Source: Sphingopyxis sp.
GTDB lineage: Bacteria > Pseudomonadota > Alphaproteobacteria > Sphingomonadales > Sphingomonadaceae
DNA: 64,000 nt
Reading direction: 5' to 3'
Assembly: GCF_016793825.1 (NCBI RefSeq)
Contig: NZ_JAEULM010000011.1
Coordinates: forward strand, 1 to 64,000
Part shown: positions 53,339 to 63,007 of the stretch, piece by piece
Layout of the letters: each line of letters opens with the position of its first letter
Position numbering within the stretch: the first letter of the stretch is position 1
The notes under the pieces: generated by a model
What the model was told of the DNA's origin: nothing
The model's input: only the letters and a program-made list of their open reading frames with translations
Database searches by the model: none
Program-made: the position numbers and the translations under genes

Positions 53339-56302
53339 ATGACCGTGGGGGAAGAGGAATCGATCGGACCGGGATCGTTGTGGCTGCGATGGGATCCTCA
53401 CGTCCACGCCCCGGGCACGATCTTCAACGACCAGTTCAAGGGCGATTGGGAAGCCTATCTTGCCGCGATCGAGGGTGCGACGCCGGCGATCCGCGCGCTC
53501 GGTATTACCGACTATTACGGGCTTGAACTCTACAAGGAGGTTCGCGCGCGCAAGGAGCAAGGTCGCCTCAAGGACTGCGACCTGATCTTTCCGAATATCG
53601 AGCTTCGGTTCAGCGTGGGAACCGCGCGGTCGTGGATCAACGCCCATCTGCTCGTCTGCCCCGACGATCCCGATCATATCGAGCAGCTCACGCGCTTCCT
53701 TCAGCGCCTGACCTTCAAGACCACGACCGACACCTTCGCCTGCAATCCTTCGGAGCTGATCCGCTTGGGACGGTCGCTCAATTCCGAGCTGACCGATGAT
53801 CGTTCAGCGCTTCGCCACGGCTCCGAACAATTCAAGGTAAGCTTCGATCAGCTCCGTGAAGAATATAAGGGGATGAGCTGGGCGCAGGAGAATATCCTGA
53901 TCGCGGTCGCCGGCGCGAAGGGCGATGGGACATCGGGACTTCAAGATGGCGCAGACCAGGCTTTGCGCCAGCAGATTGAACATTTTGCTCACATCATGTT
54001 CGCGTCGAGCCCGGCGCAACGTGAATTTTGGCTCGGCCGAAAAACCAGTCGCGAGCATATCTGCGAGACCTACGGCGGGCTCAAGCCGTGCATGCACGGC
54101 AGCGACGGGCATTCTGTGGAACGAACGGGCGCGCCCGATGGCGACCGCTATACCTGGATCAAGGGGGCGGCGACATTCGACGGACTGAAGCAGGCCTGCA
54201 TCGATCCCGAAGGCCGCGCTTACGTCGGGACCGAGGCGCCGCCCGCAGCTGCGCCGTCCGAGACGATCCGCCGTGTGACCCTGACGAATGCGCCGTGGGC
54301 CCCTAATTCGGTGATCGATCTCAACCCGGGCCTCGTCGCGATCATTGGTGCGCGCGGGTCCGGCAAGACCGCGCTGGCCGACATGATCGCAGCGGGCTGC
54401 GATGCCCATGCCGACCAGCTCCCTATGCAGTCGTTCCTGGTTCGGGCGAGCGAATATCTCGACGATGCGACGGTGAAGCTCGATTGGGGCAATGGCGTTG
54501 TCACCGAACGCGGCCTCGATAATGCCGCGGCGGCATGGGACGGCTACGCCCGCGCTCGATACCTGACACAGCAGTTCGTGGAATCGCTCTGCTCACCGGA
54601 GGGAATGACCGATGGCCTGTTGTCGGAAGTCGAGCGCGTGGTCTTTGACGCGCACAGCCCGACCGAGCGCGAGGGCGCCGTCGATTTTGCGGACCTTCGC
54701 GACCTCAAGGCAGCCCGGTTCCGCGAGGCGCGACGCCGCGAAGAACAGAAGCTCGAGGAATTGTCCGACCGGATCAACATCGAGCTCGAGAAGCAATCTC
54801 AGATCGTGGCCATTCGGAAGCAGGTCGACGAGAAGAAGCTCAAGATTACCCAGCTCACCGATGACCGCGGCAAGCTTGTCCGCAAAGGCAGCGAGGACCG
54901 GATCAAGCGCCTCGAGGCCCTGACCGAGGCGGCAAACGAGGTGCGCGCACGGGTTAGGCGCCTGACCAATCGCGAGCAGAAGTTGCTACTCGTCCAGGAC
55001 GAGGTTTCGGACTTCCGGACCCATCAGGCGCCCGAAAATCTGCGCGATGCGCAAGAGCGCCACAAGGATGCCGGCATAGCCGGAGAGGCGTGGGACCCGT
55101 TTCTGACGCAGTACAGCGGCAATGTGGACGGCATCATCAACGACAACCTGTCCTCCACCCGGAAGAACCGTGACGGGTGGCGCGGGATCGATATCGCAAT
55201 CACCGATCCAGCGACCCCGCTCATCGCCGACGATGCCGATCTGACGAAACTTCCCCTTGGCCGGCTTGATGCGGAAATCCGGCGGCTCGGCGATATCATA
55301 AACGTCGACAAGGAAACACGCGAACGGTTCAATTCCCTGTCGACGAAAATCACGACCGAGACCGAATTGCTCTCGGTCCTGCAGGACAAGCTGAAGGACT
55401 ATGAGGGCGCAGAGGAGCGCGCCAAGGGCCTGCCTACGGAAAGGCAGTCAAGCTACCGGCGGATCTTCGAAGCGGTGTTTTCGGAACAGCAGGTCCTCAA
55501 CGACCTTTACGCACCCATCCGGGCGCGAATGGACGAGACGGGCGGGACGCTCGGGAAGCTTGCGTTCACTGTCACCCGCCGAGCAGACATGGCGGAGTGG
55601 GCAAAGCGCGGCGAGGATCTGCTGGACCTTCGCCGACAGGGCCCGTTCCGCGGCGAGGGCAAATTGCTCGAGGCTGCGAATGACGAGCTTCGCGGCGTTT
55701 GGGAGAGCGGAACCGCCGAAGAAGTGACCGAGGCGCTGAAGGAGTTTCGCCAAAAATATCAGAAGAGCTTCTTCGAACATGCTCTCGCACAGCGCAGCGA
55801 TCCCGCCGCATTCCGCGGCTGGCTCAAGCTGTTCGCGCGCTGGCTCTATGGCACCGATCATATCGAAGTCCGATACAGCGTAGATTATGATGGGGTGGAC
55901 ATCCGCAAACTTTCGCCGGGCACGCGCGGCATCGTACTCCTGCTACTATACCTCGCGCTCGACAACGCAGATGAGCGGCCGCTGATCATCGATCAGCCCG
56001 AGGAAAATCTCGATCCCAAGTCGATCTATGATGAACTCGTCGGCCTGTTCCTCAAGGCCAAGGCGAAGCGCCAGGTCATCATCGTCACGCATAATGCCAA
56101 TCTGGTGATCAACACCGACGCCGATCAGGTCATCGTTGCATCGGCCGGCCCGCATCCGGGGGATGGCTTGCCCGAGATCACCTATGCGAGCGGCGGCCTC
56201 GAAGATGCACCGATCCGCAAGATGGTCTGCGACATTCTCGAGGGCGGGGAACATGCGTTTCGCGAGCGCGCACGGCGCCTGCGCGTTCGCCTGGAGCGTT
56301 AG
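53339..56302 (+). CDS. PHP-phosphoesterase/SMC-like ATPase (TrlF type)
   Basis: 987 residues. The N-terminal PHP metallo-phosphoesterase has DPHVH (residues 19-23), GITDYYGLE, FPNIELRF and HGSDGHS (about 253). The ATPase has Walker A GARGSGKT (337-344), a long coiled-coil insertion (about 460-720, rich in EARRREEQKLEELSD, KRLEALTEAANEVRARVRRL), the signature LSPGTRG and Walker B PLIIDQPEENLD with the H-loop VTHNAN. This is the layout databases call TrlF-type AAA-like ATPase. By analogy with other SMC-like ATPase-nuclease proteins it may cut or sense foreign nucleic acid. First of three closely spaced genes. Confidence 0.85.
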   Translation: MTVGEEESIGPGSLWLRWDPHVHAPGTIFNDQFKGDWEAYLAAIEGATPAIRALGITDYYGLELYKEVRARKEQGRLKDCDLIFPNIELRFSVGTARSWINAHLLVCPDDPDHIEQLTRFLQRLTFKTTTDTFACNPSELIRLGRSLNSELTDDRSALRHGSEQFKVSFDQLREEYKGMSWAQENILIAVAGAKGDGTSGLQDGADQALRQQIEHFAHIMFASSPAQREFWLGRKTSREHICETYGGLKPCMHGSDGHSVERTGAPDGDRYTWIKGAATFDGLKQACIDPEGRAYVGTEAPPAAAPSETIRRVTLTNAPWAPNSVIDLNPGLVAIIGARGSGKTALADMIAAGCDAHADQLPMQSFLVRASEYLDDATVKLDWGNGVVTERGLDNAAAAWDGYARARYLTQQFVESLCSPEGMTDGLLSEVERVVFDAHSPTEREGAVDFADLRDLKAARFREARRREEQKLEELSDRINIELEKQSQIVAIRKQVDEKKLKITQLTDDRGKLVRKGSEDRIKRLEALTEAANEVRARVRRLTNREQKLLLVQDEVSDFRTHQAPENLRDAQERHKDAGIAGEAWDPFLTQYSGNVDGIINDNLSSTRKNRDGWRGIDIAITDPATPLIADDADLTKLPLGRLDAEIRRLGDIINVDKETRERFNSLSTKITTETELLSVLQDKLKDYEGAEERAKGLPTERQSSYRRIFEAVFSEQQVLNDLYAPIRARMDETGGTLGKLAFTVTRRADMAEWAKRGEDLLDLRRQGPFRGEGKLLEAANDELRGVWESGTAEEVTEALKEFRQKYQKSFFEHALAQRSDPAAFRGWLKLFARWLYGTDHIEVRYSVDYDGVDIRKLSPGTRGIVLLLLYLALDNADERPLIIDQPEENLDPKSIYDELVGLFLKAKAKRQVIIVTHNANLVINTDADQVIVASAGPHPGDGLPEITYASGGLEDAPIRKMVCDILEGGEHAFRERARRLRVRLER

Positions 56303-56341
56303 TCTCGATATTTTGCACGGGCTCAAGGGGGAGCAAAACCA

Positions 56342-57127
56342 ATGAGGAAAATCATTCTGGCTGCGGCGCTGATCTGCGCGCCGGGACTGGCGCAGGCGCA
56401 ATCGGGCTGTGCAGCCTATACGGGCACCATGGTGCAGCCCCAGACCTTCGACCAGGCTATCGCGTCCATCAAGCCCGTCGCGCCGAAGGACGAATTCGAG
56501 ACCAGCGATGCATACCGCGCCCGGCTCGCAGCAGCGGGCGGCTCCGGCCCCCTCATCATCTCGAAGAAGATCGAAGGCGCGGAATATCTGGCCTATAATG
56601 CCGATCTCGGAGCCTTCGAGGTGAAGTCCTATCTGTTCGACAATACGAACTTCAGCGCTTGGGACACCTTCTATTATGCAAAAGTCGAAAGTCCGAAGGC
56701 CAGCACCCTCAGCAACCTCGACGTGACGATTTCGAGCAGCGAGGTCACGACCGGCACCTATTCCGCGCAGAATGGCTTCGGGGCAAAGGCCACCATCAGC
56801 AAGATTACCCGGACCGAGAAGGCAATCTTCGAGGGGGAACCGGCGCGCTATGGCGAAGAGCTTTTCATCGCCAACAAGGGTGGGGTCATCGGGACCGTCC
56901 CCATGAGCGTCGCCGAAGCGCAAGCCTTCAAACCCCAAGCCAAGATTGCCTTTGTTGTCGTGCCGAAGCTCCCGAATGTCGTTCGCGCCACCTACCCCTA
57001 TGGCAAGACGACGATCAGCAATCCGACCGATATCACGGTGAATTCGACGGTCCTGGTCGCCGACATTCAGTGCGGCCTGCTCATGGACGGGACGAACAAG
57101 GTCGTCGCAGCCTTCACGACACGATGA
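56342..57127 (+). CDS. Exported protein of unknown function
   Basis: 261 residues. Clear Sec signal peptide (MRKIILAAALICAPGLAQAQ) with cleavage after AQA-Q. The mature part has one pair of Cys and mostly beta-type sequence, no domain I recognise. GGGGGAG precedes ATG. It is 39 bases behind the PHP-ATPase and its stop overlaps the next start by ATGA, so an exported protein is translationally coupled to a cytoplasmic nuclease-STAND protein. Confidence 0.75.
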   Translation: MRKIILAAALICAPGLAQAQSGCAAYTGTMVQPQTFDQAIASIKPVAPKDEFETSDAYRARLAAAGGSGPLIISKKIEGAEYLAYNADLGAFEVKSYLFDNTNFSAWDTFYYAKVESPKASTLSNLDVTISSSEVTTGTYSAQNGFGAKATISKITRTEKAIFEGEPARYGEELFIANKGGVIGTVPMSVAEAQAFKPQAKIAFVVVPKLPNVVRATYPYGKTTISNPTDITVNSTVLVADIQCGLLMDGTNKVVAAFTTR

Positions 57128-60060
57128 CCGCGTCAGAAGATCCCGGAGACAATTCCGGTCACAATGCGGCCGATGACCGCGCGGAGGATGAGGCAGGACG
57201 CCCACAGCCACCGGTCGACGAACTCCTCGTTCTCGACGAGCGCCAACTCATCCGGATCGAGGCCGTACACAGGGGTTTCCTCTACCAGCATCTTTACGCG
57301 GCAGCGTGCCTTCTCCTCGCGGGAAAGGCGGGAGCCGAACATATCATCGTCGAGCGGGACGAGGACATTGAAGTCCAGCTTCCGGACGCCCGTATCTATG
57401 CTCAGGTCAAAACGCGGCAGGACGTCCTCAACCCCAGTGATATTTCAGGAGCACTAGAGCGTTTCGAGGACATACGTGCGGAGCATCAGAACGGCCTGCG
57501 AGCTGGCGACGCGAGATTCGTGATCGCGACGAATGCGCCTCCGTCGCCAGCCCTGCTCAAGAAGATTGCCGCGGATGACTGGCCAGACGATGTCGAGCTG
57601 CATTGGCCAGGCGGTCCTGAGCCCTCCGACAATTGCCTGCCTCGACCTACCGACAATGTTGCCGGTATGGCTGCATATTGCTCGGATCTCGCGGCGCAGC
57701 TGCCATTCGGGTTGCTCAGGCCGGAGACGCTGACCTGGAAGTTGGCCGCCATGGTCATGCTCGCATCCGCTGGCACGCCTCCGCGCGAGGATCACAGTTT
57801 TTCCCGCGAGGAATTGCCGGACCTGTTCGAGCAGCTCGTGGTCCAGATGCAGCAGCTTCCGGCGCCCCCCCCGGTGTACCGCGCCCAGGTCGACGAACCC
57901 GCCCTGCTAAGTGACCAGCCCGTCCGCATCATAGCGGGACTTTCGGGCTCGGGGAAAACCGCCTGGATGGCCGAGGCCGCGGTCCATGCTGCGCTCCCGG
58001 TCACCTATCTCGACGTTGGGGACACGCCGGGACCCGCGCTCGCGTCAGCGGTAGCGCGCGAAGTGGCGGCGAAGATGTTCGGTCGCTCCAACGACAAGCT
58101 CGGCGAAATTCTTCTGCCGGGCGCGAGCGGATTGGACATGGTGAGCGCACTGAGCATCAAGCTCGGCGAAGACGGCCTTCACGCGGCTGTCGTCATCGAT
58201 AACAGCCACCGCATTCCCGCGGCCGATATAGAGGCGCTGGTAGCACGGGGCCCCAATCTCCGATTTGTCCTGCTGAGCCAACCGGGTCGGCACATCGCCG
58301 AACTCGAAGCAGGACTAGATATTCAAGCCGAGACTCTGAACGGCTGGGACGAAGACACTATCGCGGCGGCAGTTCGAGATGCTGGTTGCCGTGCCGATTT
58401 CGGCGATTGCGAGCGGCTATCCAGAATTACCGGAGGCCTGCCATTTTATGTGCTCAACGCGGCGACGATCGCGGCGCGCGAATATGGCGGCGATATTCGG
58501 GCCTTTTGTACGGATATCGAGCAGCAGACCAATATCGTCGAGACGGCTCAAGAGATTATCCTGAGGCGCGCGTTCGAAGGCTTGCCGCCGGCCGACAGAG
58601 AAACGATCGCGGTCCTGAGCCTCGCCGATGTCGCGCTCTCACGGGACGAAGCCAGTGCCTTGCTTCAAGCCGCGTGCGACATCGACGCGAAGGCGGCCAC
58701 GGCCCGGTTGCGCGCGCTTCCCGCAACGGGTGCGCTGGAATTATTCGGGAATAGCGGCTTAAAAATTCACGACGCGGTGAGGATTCTCGGCAAGGCGGAC
58801 GTCTCGGCAAAGGGTCAGGACTTCGAGCAGAAAGCCTTGGGCTCGCTGCAGCGGGTCATCGTAAGCTCGATCCGGACCAACTGGAGCCTCGCGAAGTTAG
58901 GACTGCTCATCCGTCTGTTCGGGCTTCTCGGTCAGGCGAGAATATTGGTGCAGTTTGCCACAGACGAATTGTTCCACGAACTCGGGGTCTGGCCGGAAAT
59001 CGAACCCTATCTGCTGACGATCGCGGCCGATCCGAACGGAGATGCCGAGACAAGACTGTGGGCGCTCGACGGCCTGGTCTTCAACGATCTGCGGGAGGGA
59101 GATTATGAGGCCGGCCGGGAGCGGGTCGACGAGATGGAATCGCTGCTGAGGGCGAACGAGCTCGGCGACGAGGAGTGGATGGCCTGGGGCATGAAGCAGA
59201 TGTTGCTCTTGTCCGAGCTTGGCGACATTGATGGCGTCCGGGCCATGCTTGACCAAGTTGCGGACCGACTTCCCGACCAGCCCGAACATCTGCGCGTGTT
59301 TCGTTACAATCGCGCCCTCGCCCTCTTCAAGCTCGGCGACAACGATACAGCGGTAAGTGAGGCACTCGCCCTCATCGACGAATATTATCGGGAGCTCGGG
59401 ATCAGGCCCAGCGATGTGGTAGGACGAAACGCCCCCGAACTTCGGGAGCTTCTCCGTAAAGACGAAGATCTCACCGATCGGCTGAAGCATCTGGCAGACA
59501 GTCACGATCTTTACGCGCAGGCCTTGGGTCGGCGGAGCCAACGATCTACTCTTGCGCGCATCCATGCGATGAAATTCTACGAGCTGTCGCAATCCTACCA
59601 GTCGTTCGTCCGGGTTGGTCTCGATCTTGTCGAAGAACTGGTCCGGGTGAACGACTTCATAAGCGCCCGTGAAGCCTTCGAACGGAACATATTCCCCATC
59701 TTGCAAGGCGCGGGCCTCGCGGGACGCGTTCTCGAAGCTCGCGCTCTATATGCGGTGGTTCTTGCGTACTGTGGCGAGCATGATGCGGCGGCGAATGAGG
59801 TCGAGCGGCTGCTACCGTTCGAGGACGCGATGGATCCGAACCATCGCGCGGCTTTCCAGGAGCAGAAGGCCATCATTCGCGAGGTTCGGCGCGAGGGCGG
59901 TCCCCCGCAGCGCCAAGTTGTGATTCCTGCCCCTTTGCAGGCGCTGTTCGATCAGCGTCGCGGTACCCCCGGAGAGGTTGAGCCGAGGAAAAAGGTCGGC
60001 CGCAACGAAAAATGTCCCTGCGGTTCTGGCAAGAAATTCAAAATCTGCCACGGGCGGTGA
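57124..60060 (+). CDS. Cap4-like nuclease-STAND ATPase-SEC-C protein
   Basis: 978 residues. After an acidic 40-residue lead, residues about 46-150 resemble the DUF4297/Cap4 dsDNA-nuclease domain: RGFLYQHLYAA, RDED81IEVQL and YAQ94-V-K96 give a PD-(D/E)xK-type site. A STAND/NACHT-like NTPase follows: Walker A GLSGSGKT (272-279), Walker B AVVIDNSH (355-362), GGLP (437-440). Residues about 600-930 are helical, TPR-like repeats (ALALFKLGDNDTAVSEALALI). The C-terminus is a SEC-C zinc motif, GRNEKCPCGSGKKFKICHG. The order effector-NTPase-sensor is that of Avs-type immune ATPases; the SEC-C end is unusual. ATGA overlap with the exported protein. Confidence 0.8.
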   Translation: MTASEDPGDNSGHNAADDRAEDEAGRPQPPVDELLVLDERQLIRIEAVHRGFLYQHLYAAACLLLAGKAGAEHIIVERDEDIEVQLPDARIYAQVKTRQDVLNPSDISGALERFEDIRAEHQNGLRAGDARFVIATNAPPSPALLKKIAADDWPDDVELHWPGGPEPSDNCLPRPTDNVAGMAAYCSDLAAQLPFGLLRPETLTWKLAAMVMLASAGTPPREDHSFSREELPDLFEQLVVQMQQLPAPPPVYRAQVDEPALLSDQPVRIIAGLSGSGKTAWMAEAAVHAALPVTYLDVGDTPGPALASAVAREVAAKMFGRSNDKLGEILLPGASGLDMVSALSIKLGEDGLHAAVVIDNSHRIPAADIEALVARGPNLRFVLLSQPGRHIAELEAGLDIQAETLNGWDEDTIAAAVRDAGCRADFGDCERLSRITGGLPFYVLNAATIAAREYGGDIRAFCTDIEQQTNIVETAQEIILRRAFEGLPPADRETIAVLSLADVALSRDEASALLQAACDIDAKAATARLRALPATGALELFGNSGLKIHDAVRILGKADVSAKGQDFEQKALGSLQRVIVSSIRTNWSLAKLGLLIRLFGLLGQARILVQFATDELFHELGVWPEIEPYLLTIAADPNGDAETRLWALDGLVFNDLREGDYEAGRERVDEMESLLRANELGDEEWMAWGMKQMLLLSELGDIDGVRAMLDQVADRLPDQPEHLRVFRYNRALALFKLGDNDTAVSEALALIDEYYRELGIRPSDVVGRNAPELRELLRKDEDLTDRLKHLADSHDLYAQALGRRSQRSTLARIHAMKFYELSQSYQSFVRVGLDLVEELVRVNDFISAREAFERNIFPILQGAGLAGRVLEARALYAVVLAYCGEHDAAANEVERLLPFEDAMDPNHRAAFQEQKAIIREVRREGGPPQRQVVIPAPLQALFDQRRGTPGEVEPRKKVGRNEKCPCGSGKKFKICHGR

Positions 60061-60070
60061 TCGCGAGCGG

Positions 60071-60787
60071 CTAGAGGCGATCGTAGATAGCCTTCGGCAG
60101 AAATTTCATCAGGCCAGCGACGAGCCGCCAGCGTTTGGTGACATAGGCATGAGATTTGCGGGCGCGAATGGCGCCGTAGATCTGGTTTGCCGCCTTTTCA
60201 GGCGACGCAACCCAGAAGAGTCCGTCACCCTTCGCCATTGCGGTGTCGACGAAGCCGGGCCTCACGTCGGTCGTTGCGATCGGCAAGCCCCGGCGTGCCA
60301 TGTTCTGGCGAAGCCCCTCCATATAGTTGGAGACGAAGGCCTTGGACGCATTGTAGGCAGGCGCGTCGCCGCCGCCGCGTAATCCCGCGATCGACGAAAT
60401 GGCCACAAGATGCCCCGTGCCTTGAGCGAGGAAGTGCTGCATGCCGATATTGGCCGCGGCCGCGAACCCCTCCACATTCACCGCGATCGTCTCGCGTTCC
60501 GCCGCCCAGTCAAGATCGGCATTTATGTGGCCGACCCCGGCACTGATCACCAGCAAGTCGAGCCCGCCAAGCCGCTCGATCAGGGCGGCGAGTCCGCGTT
60601 GCATCGCGTTCGTGTCGGCCACATCGAAAGCCTCGTAGATTATCGAACCGGAAGAATTGCCAGCGAGATCGGCGAGCAGGTCGCGGCGCCGACCGGTGAC
60701 GCCAACCGAGTAGCCATGACGCGAGAGCAGCATCGCCAGCTCTCGGCCGATCCCCGAACTCGCGCCGACTATGATCGCTCTGTTCAC
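60071..60787 (-). CDS. Short-chain dehydrogenase/reductase
   Basis: 238 residues of the SDR superfamily: VGASSGIG, TGRRRDLL, SAGVGHIN, catalytic Ser in ISSIAGL, YNASK and the PGFVDTAM loop. GTG start at 60787 follows AGGAG; the open frame extends to 60886 without a better start. Convergent with the STAND gene. It has a C-terminal hydrophobic-basic tail (WRLVAGLMKFLPKAIYDRL) that may touch the membrane. No evident link to defence. Confidence 0.83.
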   Translation of the reverse strand: MNRAIIVGASSGIGRELAMLLSRHGYSVGVTGRRRDLLADLAGNSSGSIIYEAFDVADTNAMQRGLAALIERLGGLDLLVISAGVGHINADLDWAAERETIAVNVEGFAAAANIGMQHFLAQGTGHLVAISSIAGLRGGGDAPAYNASKAFVSNYMEGLRQNMARRGLPIATTDVRPGFVDTAMAKGDGLFWVASPEKAANQIYGAIRARKSHAYVTKRWRLVAGLMKFLPKAIYDRL

Positions 60788-60839
60788 GGTCAAGCTCCTG
60801 GAATGCGCCGGAACATGACTCCGATCACAGCCTTCGTCA

Positions 60840-61748
60840 TCAGATTTCAAATGCTCCGAGAAAGTCGGCCATAATTTCCGCGGCATGTCGCTGCCGCAAG
60901 ATCCGGGCGTTCAGCAGATCGTGGTCGGCCGAGACATCGGCTTCGTCGTCTTCGAAACTTGCCACGGCGACGGGCCCGTCGCGCAAATAGCTCTCGTCGG
61001 GATTGGGATCGCGGAAGCGAGCCGCCAAGCGAGTAAGAGCCTCGCGTATCGCCTCGGCATGCGGACCGGTCAGTGCAGCCGCGAATGCGGATTGCGCCGC
61101 GCCGACGCCACCTTCCAGATTCTCGATGCAGTAGATCAGGTCGTGCGCATCCTTGCGCTCGAACCTCTGATCGAAAGCAAAGGCCTTGAGACAGGTGAAG
61201 GTGACGATATCAGCGTAGCGCACGACCTCGGTGGCACGGCCCTTACCGTTCAGCAGGTCCGCCGTGATTTCGACGGTCCCGTGATGGTAGAACACCATGG
61301 ACGCGTGAGGGATGTTCAACGCCGAGACATTTCCGTCCGAAGGCAGTTCCTTGACCTTGCCGCCTCCAAGTTCCGGCGAGTCCGCCAGAAACTCGAGGAT
61401 CATCGTCGTGCCGTCCTCGATCTCGGCGCGCCACCGCCAGGATTGCTTCGCACCCTTGTCATTCTCGGCGCGCTCGAAGTTCATCGCCTTCAGATTTTCT
61501 TCAAGCGTGCTGTAGGCTTCGGTCGTCGTGAGGATTCCGACGTCGACGACGATATCGACGTCGCCCGTACCCGCATGTTTCGGAACCTTCGGAGGCTGGG
61601 CGGTCACGAGATAGCGCGGCGCGAGACCGCCGACGAGAAAGACCGAATCCTTCCATGGTCCAAGCCCGCGCAGGAGCGTGACCAGCACGCGCTCGCACGC
61701 GTCGGTGACCATGTCTTCATAGCCGCTGATCGTCTGTGGTTTGGGCAT
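60840..61748 (-). CDS. Nucleotidyltransferase of AbiEii/MNT type
   Basis: 302 residues. The nucleotidyltransferase signature is VFLVGG (37-41) with GTGDVDIVVDV, giving D63-x-D65. It is the downstream partner of an AbiEi-like gene, with start and stop overlapping by one base, as in AbiE toxin-antitoxin pairs where the nucleotidyltransferase is the toxin. Related toxins modify tRNA acceptor ends; not shown for this one. Confidence 0.75.
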   Translation of the reverse strand: MPKPQTISGYEDMVTDACERVLVTLLRGLGPWKDSVFLVGGLAPRYLVTAQPPKVPKHAGTGDVDIVVDVGILTTTEAYSTLEENLKAMNFERAENDKGAKQSWRWRAEIEDGTTMILEFLADSPELGGGKVKELPSDGNVSALNIPHASMVFYHHGTVEITADLLNGKGRATEVVRYADIVTFTCLKAFAFDQRFERKDAHDLIYCIENLEGGVGAAQSAFAAALTGPHAEAIREALTRLAARFRDPNPDESYLRDGPVAVASFEDDEADVSADHDLLNARILRQRHAAEIMADFLGAFEI

Positions 61749-62845
61749 TATTTATCCAGACGTTCGCTACGGAGGTGCATCGCCATTTCACGGGAACGGC
61801 CGGACGCCTGGAGCAGGTCGAGATAGACCTGCAGCGGCGGCGCGTAGCAGACGCCGTCGATCCGTTGGCCCACCGCGACATCGCGCCGGCTCTTCGCCTC
61901 GATGATGCCGAGGTTCCATCCTTCAGCGACCGGCCGCGCGTCGAGATTGAGCAGCGCCTCGATCAGCTTCTGCCCGGGCTCGATCCGGCAACGGAGCTGT
62001 GAGATCGACGAGAGATAGGGGGCATAGATTTGAGCGGCGACTTCGCCGGTGACCGCATAGGCGGCCTTCGCCTCGTCGCACGCCTGATCAAGGCGCAGCG
62101 CGAGCGCCAGTGCGTCACTCCCTTTCGGGACATAGTAACGCCGCACCGTCGGCGCCTTCTGATCGCTCGCATAGCTGGTCCAGGCTTCGAGAAGGGGCCG
62201 TGCGGCGCGCAGGCGACGCTGTTTCGACGGACCCGCGCCCTGCACATCGACCCACTCGCGCCGTTCGAGCTCCGTGAGGGTCTCGGAAGCCGTGGCTGGC
62301 GAAACGCCGCTCGCATCGGCGAGATCCTTCACGCCCAACCAGTCCTGCCGCCTCTCATAAATTTCATGGAGTGCGCGCGCTTTTTGGCCCTGAAAAATGG
62401 AATCGAATTTCTTAGTCCCTTTTTTCGGAGCCGGTTTATCGAGGAATATAAATGCCTTTTTGCCCGGAATATAAAGCGAGCCTCCAAGGTCGAAATATCC
62501 GACGCGCTCTTCCCGAAAGATTTCTCGAGCGCCCGGCGAGATGGCACGAGCGACGAAAAAGGGAATAATTTCCCGGTCGTCCCCGGAATTGCTGAGATGG
62601 GCCTGATTATTCCGAAGCTGCCAGATTGCTTCGCGCACATCGCGCGGAAAAAGCTGCGCCTTGATTTCGACAAGCAGGAGCAGCGGCTGGCGGTTGATAA
62701 ATGCACCAATCAGCGCATCGGCGCGGCCGCGCGGCCCAATTTCGACCTCATATCGCTCGATCTGCGCGTGCGACTGAGGCAGCGCCAAAAGCGCCTCCAA
62801 AAGCGCATCGAGCAATTCGCGCTGAGAATTTTCAAATTCGGCCAT
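61748..62845 (-). CDS. AbiEi-like protein with nuclease-like N-domain
   Basis: 365 residues from ATG 62845 (MAEFENSQRELL). Residues 30-70 hold GRAD43ALI...LLLVE60-I-K62, the D...ExK arrangement of PD-(D/E)xK folds. A winged helix-turn-helix follows (about 175-235: WLGVKDLADASGVSPATASETLTELERREWVDVQG). The last 140 residues look like the C-terminal part of type IV AbiEi-family antitoxins. It would be antitoxin and autorepressor of the pair. The gap to 63008 is A+T-rich, unlike its surroundings, and should hold divergent promoters. Confidence 0.65.
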   Translation of the reverse strand: MAEFENSQRELLDALLEALLALPQSHAQIERYEVEIGPRGRADALIGAFINRQPLLLLVEIKAQLFPRDVREAIWQLRNNQAHLSNSGDDREIIPFFVARAISPGAREIFREERVGYFDLGGSLYIPGKKAFIFLDKPAPKKGTKKFDSIFQGQKARALHEIYERRQDWLGVKDLADASGVSPATASETLTELERREWVDVQGAGPSKQRRLRAARPLLEAWTSYASDQKAPTVRRYYVPKGSDALALALRLDQACDEAKAAYAVTGEVAAQIYAPYLSSISQLRCRIEPGQKLIEALLNLDARPVAEGWNLGIIEAKSRRDVAVGQRIDGVCYAPPLQVYLDLLQASGRSREMAMHLRSERLDK

Positions 62846-63007
62846 ATTTTGTGTCCAGCAAAAATCAGCATAAAAGTGAATATTCGGAAAAACGTTGATA
62901 TTTGCTGCGCAGAAAATTTGCATTAAAAAAATGAGAAAAATCTTTGGCGCGGATTTTGCCCAAATCGCAATAGCCTCATAATTACCGAAATTCCGGGAAG
63001 GACGCGA

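Noticed and set aside
53167-53340. Longer 100-residue version of the small acidic protein
   Set aside because: The added 58 residues have no ribosome site, and AGGAG lies directly before the internal ATG at 53166.
56659-57123. N-terminal extension of the nuclease-STAND frame
   Set aside because: It overlaps the exported protein in a different frame and is His/Gln/Arg-rich; the ATG at 57124 overlapping the preceding stop is the better start.
60059-60082. GATCGC/GCGATC inverted repeat between the STAND gene and SDR as terminator
   Set aside because: Only six pairs with a 12-base loop and no T tract; not enough to call.
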